Shown here piece by piece: positions 46,601-59,800 of a DNA stretch of 64,000 nt; within the stretch, counting starts at the first letter, position 1, and every line of letters starts with the position of its first letter. The stretch comes from Escallonia rubra. Lineage: Eukaryota; Streptophyta; Magnoliopsida; Escalloniales; Escalloniaceae. A program made the translations under genes and the position numbers. Location: NCBI GenBank assembly GCA_033065855.1, contig JAVXUO010002949.1, positions 62,001-126,000 on the forward strand, written 5' to 3'. The notes beneath the pieces are model-generated. The model saw only the letters and a program-made list of their open reading frames with translations. It was not told where the DNA came from and did no database searches.

Positions 46601-48438
46601 GACAAAAGATTTTCAAGAGGAAATGCAATACCTCTAGAACTGATGGTTGAGGAAGATTGAGCTTAAGCATTAATAGACCGGTATTCTTGGAGAACTAGGA
46701 AGTATCGAGACCTCATATGAGTCGAGGTATCGTGTCCGACACTACCGACACCCTGACACTTCACCGACAACCCTGAACACATATCATGCACCTCGATTTT
46801 TTTTAAAATAATCGGACACCTTGTCAGACACCTATCACGAACTGTCGACACGTATAATATTTCAAACTCATTGTGGGGGTCAGTGTAATATGTTGAAAAT
46901 CTGGGGCTTTTTTATAAATTAAAATTTTAAGCCAGACCCTAAAGTTAGACCGACGAACCTCTTTTTTTTTATGCGGTTGCTATTGGGTTTGCCTAACCAA
47001 GAGGGGTAGAAGCCGAAGGCGATGAAGGACTAAGCATCTAGATTGATGTAGATTGAGACCTTGATCAAAGGATAAAACTAAAAGTTATTTGACTTATTTG
47101 CCTGTTTCTGTGCTCCCTGTTTGCATCACTTTGTAAGACTTAATATTTTGTTATGTACTATGTGCCTAGGAATGGCAATGGGGTGGGTCGGATGCGGATC
47201 TTATAAAATTCGTAGCCGCTTTGGTAGTCCTGAAACCCCAGCCCCGCCCCGCCACTGGGTCAGATTAGTGCAATACCATCCCCGATCCTAGGCTAGTTTA
47301 CAAAACCTGACCCGCCCCGATTTTCTTTGCAGCCCTAAATACCCGCCCCGCCTCGCCTCACCTCAGCAATTATCCCGAGCACGGCGGCATTGCGGTAGCC
47401 TTTTCCACAGCTACAGGCACTCACACGCCATTTTCACCCATCACCACCGAATGAAAAGAGAACATTAGCAAAACCATTTTCACCCATCATTCACAATTTT
47501 CACCCAAAAGTGTTAACCTTCCCCACCCAGCCCCGCCTCAGCAATTACCCCAAGCACTGCAGTACAGTAGCACCCCCTTCACACAACTATAGCCGGCATT
47601 CACTCGCCATTTCTTACACATCACTACAAATGGAAAGAGAAAATTCAGCAAAATCATTTTCAATTTCACCATCACTCTCCATTTTTACCCATCAGTGCTA
47701 ACCTTCGGATTTGACAATTCGAATCCAGATCCAGTTTTATCAGTGGCTAATCAACTCCAGAGTCCAGAGAGATAAGTTATGACGGTGGAAGTGGTGGTGA
47801 AACTAGAGGTGGACGGTTACGTGGTTACGTTGGCGGTGGATTGTGTTTGGTCGACCGTTAGGTGGTGGCAACGGTCGTGGGTGGCCTATTAGGTGGTGGT
47901 GAAGTGGAGGTGGTTTGTGGCCGTGGGCGGCTGACTGCTAACGGTGCGGGGGAGTGAGGAAGGAGGCAACGACGCTGGGACGGCTGTGTAGACTCGGTGA
48001 GAGAAGAAGAGAAATTGTACGGCTTGGTAAGAATACTACATATATAATATATCTTAGGATGGACGTCTAAGATTGGTTGATGCATAGCGTTAGTATACCG
48101 GGGCGGGCACAGGTCGGATATGGGGCGGATTGGACATAATACCATACCTGATCCTAACCCGTTGCGGGTTAAAAATATAATACAATACCCGCTCCACAAC
48201 CCGGTCGAAGTCAAAATAACCCACGGGGCGGAGATCCACCGGGTGCGGATCTAATTGCCATCCCTATACGTGCCGTATTATATTGGATTTAAGTAAGGCT
48301 TTTATGAGAGTTACTTGTTTCATGGTTATTAGTTTAGTGTTTACTATCTTCATTGTGTAATTTTTATGTATACATACATGTATATACACACTCGTGTGTA
48401 TATATATACACATATATATTATATGTATATTGTATATG

Positions 48439-48470
<32 letters not shown>

Positions 48471-51400
48471 CACACGCACGTATATATGTGTATATATATG
48501 CATACATATAGGTATATGTGCACATATTGATTATATATGTATACACGTATATACATGTATATATGTACTTATATGTACATGTGTATATATATGTATGGGA
48601 ACAGATAAAATGGCAGCGTTGGCAACTTAAGTTGCCAGGGCGATTTGGCCATCCACGTTGTCGAGGTGGGCGGCCTAGATTCGCTATTTTTTTTAAGTGA
48701 ACTTTGTTGGCCGCGACATTATGGAGCAGACGTCTGTCCCATTATGAGGTGGTCGGTGATTTATCGCTCGTGCAGATGTGCGCCCCAAAACGGGGCGGAC
48801 GACGGGCAAATTTAAAAAAAGAAAAAGTGATTTGGTTCGTCTATTTGCGATGGATGGACTGCTAGGTCGCGCAGACAATTTAAGCTAAATTTCTAGCGGT
48901 GGCAAGGGATCAGCTCCCTATATATGTGTTTGTGTGTGTGTATTTATGTGCATATACATATGTTTATATTTGTGAGTGTATATGTATGTATATAATTCAG
49001 CGGTTTCCTGCAATGTCCAAAATCTGGTTTTTGGGAATTGCTGTGTCCGGTATCGGAATCGGATGCAATGTCCGTGTCCATGCTACCTAGTTGGTGACGC
49101 GTAGGTGGACAATGAGGTCGGTGTGAACGGCAAAGATTATGTGGTTGTGGTACATGGGCTATTGGCATTTGCATCTGAGGTTTCGACTTGAGGAGTTTAA
49201 ATGCTGGCTCGTTGTGGTGTTATGGTGCCAGGAAGAAAATGAAGCCAATATCAGAGATGGGTAATGGAATGACGGCAGGTGGAGGTTCGGGAGTGATGGT
49301 GTGCGGTTATTAAAAGGAGATGAAGTCTCAAAAAAGGTTGAATCTCTACTGCTGTTTTTTTTTTTTTTTTTGCAAGATCATGGATTTGTTGGCCTTTTTG
49401 ACCAAAAGGATAGCTGATTAAAAACCGGGCATAGCTTGACTATCAAATTTATGTTGGATATCTGTATTAAGATCTTAGCATAAGCAACCAATACTCTTGA
49501 GGTGTTAATATGAGGGTTGCTTCTGAAATAATATTTCAATGGGGTTTTCACATTGAAGGTTTTGGTGGGTAAGCGATTTATGATGTAGGTGGCAGCAAGG
49601 ATACAACCCCAAAATGTTTCAGGAAGATTAGCTCGGAAACTGAGCCCTCGAGCAATTTTATGAAGGTGTCAATGCTTACATTCGACGACTCCATTTGTTG
49701 AGTAGTGTCAACACAATTTCTCTGATGAATAATACCAAGAGGGTGGAGAAAAGGGCAGACATCTTTGGTAAAAATTCATAACAATTGTCGCTGCGGATTT
49801 GACGCACGGAGCATTTAATTGGGTTTTTACCATTGACAAAAAATTCCGAAGATGTGAAAAAAATTCAGACTTGAAATGCGTAAGAAATACCCATGTGATC
49901 TGGGAAAAGTCATCTGTACTTGTTAAAAGAATGCGTGCCAGAACCGAAACATCACAATCTAACAAATCAAATAAGCAGCAGTGAACATTTTACTTGAAGG
50001 AAGATGTAATTGACAATGTTTGGCTAATGGGCAAACGGTGCAAATACATTTATTGAAATGAGTAACTTCAGAATCTAAAAGGGAGAATTTATTCAGAATT
50101 GCAGGTGATGGGTGTCCTGGTCGCGAATGTCACAGGCCTATTCTGAATTTAAATTGTTGAGGATCCAACTTTTTTGGTAACAATCTCAAGATGTAATTGA
50201 CAATGTTTGGCTAATGGGCAAATGGTGCAAATACAGTTATTGAAATGAGTAACTTCAGAATCTAAAAGGGAGAATTTATTCAGAATTGCAGGTGATGGGT
50301 GTCCTGGTCGCGAATGTCACAGGCCTATTCTGAATTTAAATTGTTGAGGATCCAACTTATTTGGTAACAATCTCTAGATGATATAGACCACCAAGCTCTT
50401 TATGCAGCCCAATCCTCTTCATCGTTGGTATTCCTTTCTAGGTCCTGAAAAAATAATAGCTAGGAAAAAAGGTGATAATTGTGCAAAGATTTTGTTGTTT
50501 TGCCTAGAGACAAGAGGTTAAAATGAAAAGAAGGGACATGAAGAACATCATGCAGAGGTAAAGAAGGAGTTGGTTTGCTAGTACCAACATGAGAAATATG
50601 TTTGGTATGCCCGATAGCTTGGTGGTCTCTGTCATCTAGAAATTTTTTCCAAATATGTCACATCCTCAATAATTCAAGTTAATGGGTGAGAAGGAGGTAG
50701 TTAGTGCAGATGAATGTAATAAATCAAGCGAACAAGCCGTGTGATCTGTTGTCCTGAATCAATTACCCATGAGTGAGAACTCAAAAAAGATGAGGAAACA
50801 AGATGTTGTACCTGCAAGGTTTGCCAACGATCTGAATTACCAAGGGAATCTATGATGAGAGATGCTGGTATTGTTCTGGTACAAGTGAAGGAACTGTCAG
50901 GCTATGGTAGGAAGAGGCTGCTGCAACGAAGCATGAAGTATGACCAGATTTGTGAATATGAGCAGAGCGTGGAGTGTTTGATTCAGTATCCTATTTGGGA
51001 GGATAGCCATGTTTCTCAAAAGAACGAGGTTCTGAGTGCCCATCCATCTCACAGTAGTCGCAATGATAACGCGGCTTCTGGTTCTGTGGATGTGATGGCT
51101 GGTGATTTTTCATGTAGGACCCATGTTGTGCAACTGCAATGGCTGATTTTTCCAGGACAGCAGAGGGAACATCATGGATGGAGCGCTGAATTTGTTCTTG
51201 AAGCAAGAGAGAATAAGCTTTTGTGATCGACGGCATGGGATCCATTAGCCAAATCTGGCTACGAACAGCATCGTAGGATTCATTAAGCATCATCAAAAAA
51301 TGCATGAGACATTAATGTGTTGAGATCTTTCAAACCACCACAAGTTTATGCTGAAACAGAGTTTTAGTAAGACAATTCATCCCATAATCCTTGCAGAATA

Positions 51401-52360
51401 GTATAATAAGCAGCAATTGGTGTGGTGTCTTATGATTTCAGATAGCAGCACGGATCTCGAAAATTCGAGTGGTTTTCTGAAGAAAACAATCACTCACCAC
51501 ATTTCATGTGCTGTTTGCATATAGATAACGCTATTAACAATGTCCCGAGTAAGAACATTAAGTATCCGTTATGGGATCATGCCATTGCAGCATGTCCATT
51601 ATAGAAGATGGTCATCAGCGGGTTTAGAAAGAAATGGTAAGGTGAAGAGACATCATACTCCAGAAGAGTACTGGAGGTTGCAGGAATGGTTGTAACAAAG
51701 AATTAGATTGGTGCCAGCCATGGAAATTTGCCTCAAGAACAGCAGAGTGGGAAGTGAAGTCACAGAGTCATGTTTTAGGTTGATACTATGTTAAAAGAAT
51801 ATTGCTGGAATCTGGTCTCTTCCATTTCTAGCAGATGCCTTAAAAATATATAATCACACAAAAGATCCCAAGATTTTAGCCCTATCTTTTCTTAATCTTA
51901 AACTACAGATTTGGTAACTGCTACATACTACTGATCAATCCAATGATTTCAGGCACATGTTTTTAAAGGTAAACAAAAGATTTGGCACTTGATACAAATA
52001 CATCGAGTAGTTTTGAGTGATCAGATCTCTCTCTCTCTCTCTCTTATTTGTGAAGCTTCTGCTTATTCGATTAATTTTGAAAAGTTATTGATATCTGGGA
52101 GTAACTTGTTGAGACATAAGGTTTCTCCTCCCCGATGGCTTTCGTAGGAGCTTTTACTTGTAGCAGAATCTTGGCTGAGATGTTGTGTATGTGGTTACTT
52201 AGTTTTTCATCCATTCTCGAATGACTGTAGTAAGTATGGAGGTTCTCAGTAGGTGCCATATTTGTTGGGATGATTCTTTACGTCTTTGACTTGTAACATT
52301 AGGATAATTAGTAATTTTTGTGGTATACTGGAGCTCTTTAGAGACTTTTGAATAATTAGA

Positions 52361-52395
<35 letters not shown>

Positions 52396-53790
52396 CATTT
52401 GCGAAGCTGCTGCCTACTCATTGAGTTTGAAAAGTTATCATCATCTAGGAAGAACATGATGGGGTGATGACTGCTGGTTTTCACAATATAGGAATTCGTT
52501 CTTTCCTGAAACAGGGTTTTAATTCTCCAGTTCATTCTATAATATCTGATACTTGGCTAGTTAGATCCCCTTTCTTGTTGCATTCTGCTTAATGTCAGAG
52601 TTGAATAGTTTCTCTACTTTATTGTTCAGATAATCTGGGAGAAGATTGCCCTGTCTTCGAGAACTTGTTTGAGTTCTGTCAAATATATGCTGGCGGAACT
52701 ATAGGTACATTTAACCATGACGGTACTGTACTTCAAAATTTTAGTTCCATGTATTTATGTTAACAACAAATTAAATTTACTGCCAGATGCTGCACGCAGA
52801 TTGAATAACCAGCTTTGTGACGTGGCTATTAATTGGGCTGGTGGCTTACACCATGCCAAAAAGTGCGAGGCGTCCGGATTTTGTTACATCAACGACTTGG
52901 TTTTAGGAATTTTGGAGCTTCTAAAGTATCATGCTCGTGTGCTGTATATTGATATAGATGTACATCATGGTGATGGTGTAGAAGAAGCCTTTTATTTTAC
53001 TGACAGGTAAATGTATGAAGCTGCTTTGAAAATCTTAAATTCGATAGTAGATAATAGCTTGTTGCCAACGCATGTAAAGTAATCTAGCTGCATTGGGTTT
53101 GTAAGGGCTGCTATGCCTGGTCTTTGTTTACAATGCCTTGATGGGAGAAACTCTAGGAAGCACCGACACTTCATATGAGTCCTACCGACACCCCGACACC
53201 TCCGGACACGTGTCCGACACCTCTCTGCGGTGTCCTATTTTATTTATTTATTTTTTAATTATCGGACACCGTGTCGGACACCTCTCGAAGAAGTGTCCAC
53301 ACGTATGGGGCCAAAATACAATATTTCAAACTCTTTCGAGGTCAGTGTGTAATAATTGACAAATCTAGGACTCTTTTAGAAATGAACTTTTAAGCCAAAC
53401 CCCATTGACCCAAACTTTTCTCTTTTGAGGTCTTCTTCTATGCAGCTATTGTTTGCCTAACCAAGATAAAAGAAGACAAAGCAGTCGGACAATCGAGCTT
53501 CTCGTTACGGAGGATCTCGCTGGATTTCAACCAAAGATACCCTTCTTCTTTCTCGCTCATCTCTTTCTCTTTTCCATCTTTTTTGTTATTGGAAGATAAG
53601 TCAACATCTCCAAACTCATTCACATACGATCTGACTATATAAAACCTCTCCTTTATGCCTTTGGTCCCATATCTTTTTCCTTCTTTCTTGTTACTGTTAA
53701 GAGTATTTCACATTATCGTCTTTCGTTCTAATCCATTTTTAACAAAATTCAGTTGCTCGAATTGACGTTTATTTTTCTTATTTATATAAT

Positions 53791-53851
<61 letters not shown>

Positions 53852-56800
53852 ATAAAAAAATTTAAAAAATTTCAGCGGTGTCATGCGGTGTCCAAAATCT
53901 AGTTTTTTGGAAACTGCGGTGTCCGGTGTCCCGGTCGGTGTCGCTGTCGGACGCAGTGTCAGTGTCCGTGCTACCTAGGAGAAACTGAAAGGTAGACTTT
54001 GCAAAGTGTAAACATGATAAGGCGACCATAGTGGACTCTTCCATCTAGCTAAATTATGTGACCTTGCCCATGGCCTTCAACTATATGTCTATAATGTTTA
54101 ATTGGTAGGTGAGCAAGTCGCTTAAAAAAAAGTTGATCTGGTAACTCTGAACCTCCGAAATATAATTATAGAAAGTTGGTTGTTGCCTTATTGCATTTAC
54201 AGATAGGTTTAGGGATGTCTTCCCTGGCCGATTCCCTAAGTGCATTTGACGAGGCTTTTACTTCTAAACTCTTTGTTAACTGAGCCATGAGTTTGGTCAG
54301 TGATTTATAGCTTGGGTGGAATTGACAATAGCATAATGTTGAAATGGAAGGAAATTTCTTAAAAAGAACTGAGCTCCCTCTAATGCCTGGTGTAAGAAGC
54401 TATATTGAATAGCACGTTTATCTGGAAGTCAAGTTAATCTGGCAAGATTTAAACATGACAGGGTGATGACTGTTAGTTTTCACAAGTATGGGGATTTGTT
54501 CTTTCCTGGAACAGGCGATATGAAGGTATTTACTATCTTTGCTTACTCTTATCATGTGGTAACAGCTGAAGTTTTTATATGGCATGGGTTATACTAGTGT
54601 TCCGTAGTTTACTAATTCAAATTTGGTATATGATGCTTTCTCCTTTTATGTTGTACATCTATTTTGACAGAATTATCTGTGACCACAAGGGGGGGTGGGG
54701 GGAGAAGAGAGCAGACCTATGTACACAAAAGCACACAAAGCAAAACCATAAAATAGTTCAAAAGTACTAAGAAGGGCCCTGACCAAGCAAAAGGCTCTAC
54801 GAAAAGACGACGCTGGATTATCAGATTGCTAATACTGTAGTATGGAGCTCAGAAGGCATGCTGCAAGATATAACATCTTGATTCTTTTGTTGGGTGTTTA
54901 AAGTATTGGTTGCAATTGCAACTCTTTTGGATCCCTTCTGAATCCAGACTTCCTGCCTCTGTACTTGACAATGGAAGAGACATACTAAATCCCTAAGAAA
55001 AAAGAGAGAAATTTCTCGTGCTTTCGCACTAGTAGGATCGCAGGTACTGTGGTAGACATATTGCGTGACAGCTATTGAGGTTTCGGGGTTTAGCGCAGAG
55101 TACAATCAAAAGTGAGGACTTGTACCCACATCTCATGCTTGTCCCGTACGCCCTGCTCTAGATCAACGAGCACCATTTTTTTTCCCCGTATCAGCAGGGG
55201 AAGCAGACCTCAACATATCTTTGAACTCTCTGTAAACCAAAGAATCTCAATGTTTCATTTCAAATGATGGATGTGAGGTGGCATGAGATTTTTCTGAATG
55301 TGTGTAAAATAGCAAATACAAGGGTATTGCCTTCCTTCTGCCTCCTGGCGTTTCTTCTGTTTTTGAAAAAAGTAGAAACACATACCAGACACCGCATAGC
55401 AGCTCCCTGGAGAAAGTTAAGAGTGAGGAAATTTCCTATCGAACGGGTGAAATGCAACCAGAGGTTTAATTGCTTCCATTCCTGAAGTTTGTTTTTGGGA
55501 TACATGCTAATCTGATATGTTTTGATTTGTGTAAATGGAAATTACTGGACTCTCACTTGGTCAAACCATAAATAAAAGTTTGAAGTGGAGTTTATAGCAG
55601 AAATGCATGATTACATACATATTCATTTCATCTTGTTATCTTTGGTTTCGACCTCCTTTTTTTTTTTTTGGGGGGGGGGGGGGGCGGTTTGGCCTTTTTC
55701 ACTCTCTCTCATTTTTGCTCAGTTGACGGATATGCTCCCTGTGCTTGTAACTTCCTTACAGCTTTCCAGTAGCCCTATCTACTTAATCTTGACTACATCT
55801 GTAACTCCTATAGGATATATCTTGGAGATGCTTGAGTTTGGAACAACGCTTTAGTTGTACACCTATCGGAGCCAACCTTGTTGCTATGCTAAGATGTATC
55901 ATGGAACAAAAAGTAGGTAGCGTGCTTGCCTTGTGTATGATTGGTGCCCTAGCAGACTCCTTGTGTATGATTGGTGCCCTAGTAGACTCACTCAGGTTCC
56001 ACGTGGACACTTTGCCCTTATCATTGGCACATGTCACCAATTGTGCTTTTGGGGTTAGAGGTTTGGAGGGCCATGGAAAGGTGCTAGCCATTACATCTTT
56101 TGTGAGACCCTGTCAGTGAAGGGATCTTGCCCTGTGATTGTGCTTAGTTCACGAGGATTAACCCGCTTTCCATCCTGCTATATTCGTTCTCTAGCGATCT
56201 ACAGTAGGATCATACACCTCGTAATTGTGGTATCAGACTTTGTGTAACTTTATGTCAGAAGAAAGAATCCTTTGTATTTATCTAATACTTGTTATTCTAA
56301 TCGTTTAGATCTTGATCTTTCCTTACTACGATTACATTACTGGGGTTTCTTATTTTTAGGAACTTGGGGCATAGGTAACTTTTGCTTTAGGATTTTACCT
56401 TTTATGTTCATCATGCATGATGGAGGTTGATTTGCATGAATTTGCTTATGTTGAAGGAAATAGGAGAAAGAGAAGGGAAATTCTATGCCATTAATGTCCC
56501 TCTCAAGGATGGAATAGATGACAGCAGCTTTACTCGTTTGTTCAAAGCAGTAAGTCTAGATAAAAAGGATTTTTGAGATCAATGTATTTCTGTATCTTCT
56601 GGAAAAGGAAGGTAATCTTTGGCTCTCCACATGCCTATTTTGCAGATTATTGCAAAGGTTGTTGAAACTTATAGACCGGGCGTGATAGTTCTACAATGTG
56701 GGGCCGATTCACTTGCCGGTGATCGCTTGGGCTGCTTCAACCTTTCTATTGATGGTGCTAGTTACTTGTAAATGAAACCTTGTGTGCTCTTTTTGTGAAC

Positions 56801-59800
56801 AATCGGACTGCATTATTTTATTACATATTCCTGCTAGAGGACTTAGGTTGAAATCTGGAGATCGTTTTGCTAATACAGCAATGTTCAGTTCGTTGCTACT
56901 GTTGACTTGGTTTTTCAGGCATGCTTCTTTTATTTGGTTTTGACAGGGCATGCTGAATGTGTTAGGTTTGTGAAGAACTTCAATTTGCCCCTGCTGGTAG
57001 GTTAATGTCTTGCGTAATGTCGACACTCGTCAGTATGATATGTCACATATAAAAAGGGTGTTTCTTCCTTTAGGTAACTGGAGGTGGGGGGTACACAAAG
57101 GAAAATGTCGCCCGCTGTTGGACTGTTGAAACAGGAGTTCTTTTAGACACAGAGCTTCCAAATGGTATGAACCAAAAATCTGTTTCTCTTCTAGTATTTG
57201 AACGGCACATACCTTCGATATAGATGTATGATTGGTTACGTGTTAGATTTTGGCAGAGTTTGTACCAAAGGATTCTGTTATGCAGTGTTCATAAGTGTTT
57301 TACACGTTGAGTGCAAATAAATTGTAGGCAACTATTGTACTTGTATGCTTTGGCTATTCCTGTTATACAAGTGATGCAATATGATAGGATGTTTTGACTG
57401 GAAGTGTTTTCCCCTCTTTTAGGCCACCTGCTCAGTGTTTTGGTTCATATGCCCTGGAAATATTGGGATGTAGGCAGAAAAAAAGGAAATTTTGGAATAT
57501 TGAGAAACTCTGTCCACTAAATCTAGAACTCTTACATTGTGCAAGTAAATGTGAAAAATAGAGTTAAAACCAAGAACCACTAATAGTATATTTGTACTCC
57601 TATCACCTGTCCAAGTTTTCTAATATTTCTGCTTGGGACTCCTATAGCTTTATTGTCAACCCAGATACATATTCACTTCTATAGCTTTATTGTCAACCGA
57701 GATACATATTCTGTATAGTACTCAAACAATGAGACATGAAATAGAATGTCATGCAGCAAGGTTTCTCTTCTGTCTTTTGTTCTTTCCTTCTCCTAAGATA
57801 ATACTCCCTCTATCCCACAAAAATTGCTCCATTTTGACTTGGCACGCATATTAAGTATGTGAGTTATATATTGTGTGTTTCCCATTCTATCCTTTAGAGA
57901 GAGGAGGGGAAGAAAGTGGGCCAGGAGAGAGAAAATGGGTTAGCGGAGTGTTAAATGTGGAGAGAGAAATAGAATAAAAAAGTGTAAGAAAGTGGGCTAG
58001 GAGAGAGAAAATGAGTTGGTGGAGAGTTAAATGTGGTTGGAGAAATAGAATTAAAAAAGCGTAGAAAGGGAAAATATGTAGAAATACCCACATAATCTTT
58101 CTTAATTTGGAAAGTGAGCAGTTTTTGTGGGACGACCCAAAAAGGAAATCTGATCAATTTTTGCGGGACGGAGGGAGTAGCATATATTTCGCTCATTGAG
58201 CACTTCTGGAGTGGTTTGGTGCGCAATGACAAATAAGAGATCCGGGGGGTGACACAAAAAATGGTTAGTGATATGTTTAAGGGTACGCTGGTGTGGAGGT
58301 GACTTGTGGTGCAACTGTGGTGGAGGTTGGCGCCACGTGCGAGTTGTGGTCCGTTTAGAGGAAGAATATGCACATTTTTTTCATGGAATTGAGATCCCAA
58401 ATCTTTTGCCTTCACGTTATGTTCCTGAGCCTCATTTTCTTCTAAAATAGAAATTACTGATCAGGTAATGGTATTTTAAGATTTTGTTGAGGAGTCCTGG
58501 TTCAAAGGATAGGCTTTTAGTTGCTGACATTTGGTTGACCAGGAGTCCAGGACTGTACTGGGGTCTCTCTGTGTCTGCGTATATTACTAGGATGCACCCT
58601 GTTTTTCTGGGGTTTATTACTTGTAGAAAAGATGACGGAAGAGATTTTGAAGGGTGCTGATGGTTAGTTCAAGGTAGGCTTTAACATGGGAGTGGTTGAG
58701 ATTTTGGTCCAACTTTGATTTTCTCTTTTTCTGAACTATTTGACATGTAGTAGGGGTTAAGTCTATGTTTTCTCTGTGGTGATCCCGTCTAACATCAGAT
58801 ATGGCAATTGAATATTCTCGAAATACGGAGTATCCATTTGTCAGCGAACGTGATGTGTGTTGATCTAGAGGTATATTATGGTAACGGTAACTTGTGTCAT
58901 TGGCAGTTCACTGAATCACATCTGATGCTTTATGTTGACATCTTTGTTTGGCATTCGCTTTCTGTTTCAATCAATTCTTCCATTTCTTTGTCGCGTGTGC
59001 AAGTTAGCTGATACCCGCTGTTTAACATCTTCGGTTCGCAATACACACTGTTTTTTGGGTATGGACAAGACGTTTTTGCATTTCAACATCCAGTTTCTTT
59101 TAAGGGGTGGCAATTTGCAGCAGATCCCCAACTCTTAAAGAAGGCCCTATTTCTGTCTGCCTTTAAAAGCTTCATGTACCAATTCATCGTTTTTCCGTGT
59201 GGACGGCAGATATTCCAGAGAATGAATACAGCAAATATTTCGCCCCGGATTATTCACTGAAGATTCCGAACGGGCACATTGTATGTTCTTTTTCCTATTT
59301 CTATCATGGATTTTAATGCCACAATGCTTCTTTAAGGATCATGGTCTCTTTCATGTGTTAATTTCTACAGCAAATGGTTTATGATAGTTAAACCCTTGTA
59401 CTTCATTTTTCTTTTTATGCAACTACTTGTATCCACCAAAGGAAAAAAAAATTGTAGCAAGATATGAAAAACAAATGTCATATGCTTGACCATTTGATCC
59501 AGTCTAGCTCTACAGTTGAATCAGTATAAGTTTGAGTAGATACTGGACTTTTGAAACGAAAAAGTCTGTTCCTCAACGGGTTTATTTGATTCAAATGGTA
59601 AAAACTTGGGAGTTTAGTAGCAGTACGTAGAATTTATGGGATCAGTATGAAAATATTTCAAAGATGATGGCCCAAATTGTAAGTTTTTATTGATTTATAT
59701 GATTGCAATACTTGTCGGCTGGATAACTCTCCATATCCAAACCCAAGAATGGAATTTACTCTACCACAAACAATCAACCACAATCAGAATCGATGGTTAA

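Larger units (their letters stand above)
46695..49089 (+). mobile_element. Mutator-like element copy B, with nested hAT
   Basis: Left tip CTAGGAAGTATCGAG (46,695) and right tip GTCCATGCTACCTA (ending 49,089) correspond to the tips of the cleaner copy at 53,153-53,977. Subterminal regions are rich in GTGTCCGACAC-type repeats. Flanking 9-mers (TTGGAGAAC against TTGGTGACG) are similar but not identical. The element lies between the integrase and RT parts of the copia remnant, so it came later. Excluding the hAT insertion it is about 1.3 kb, and no transposase is seen. Confidence 0.7.
44902..51958 (-). mobile_element. Ty1/copia retrotransposon, antisense, in HDA9 intron 3
   Basis: Short LTR copies are at 44,902-~45,040 and 51,789-51,957; both share 'attgctgga(a)cctg.t', 'ctagca.atgc', 'gattttagcc' and 'ggtaactgct'. 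A GTTTT target-site duplication is seen on both sides, allowing a one-base uncertainty. Between the LTRs, on the minus strand, lie gag, gag-pre-integrase, integrase and RT remnants in copia order. A decayed primer-binding site (TAGTATCAACC) follows the 5' LTR at 51,788 leftward. RNase H and part of the 3' LTR were lost where a Mutator-like piece sits. LTR divergence is high, so insertion is old. Without it intron 3 would be about 1.1 kb. Confidence 0.8.

Noticed and set aside
48264-48630. Tyr/Ile-rich ORFs around 48.3-48.6 kb
   Set aside because: Arise from the TATA/TACA microsatellite.
53138-53359. 73-codon + ORF in HDA9 intron 5 as a possible alternative exon
   Set aside because: It is the left end of the Mutator-like insertion with its GACAC repeats.
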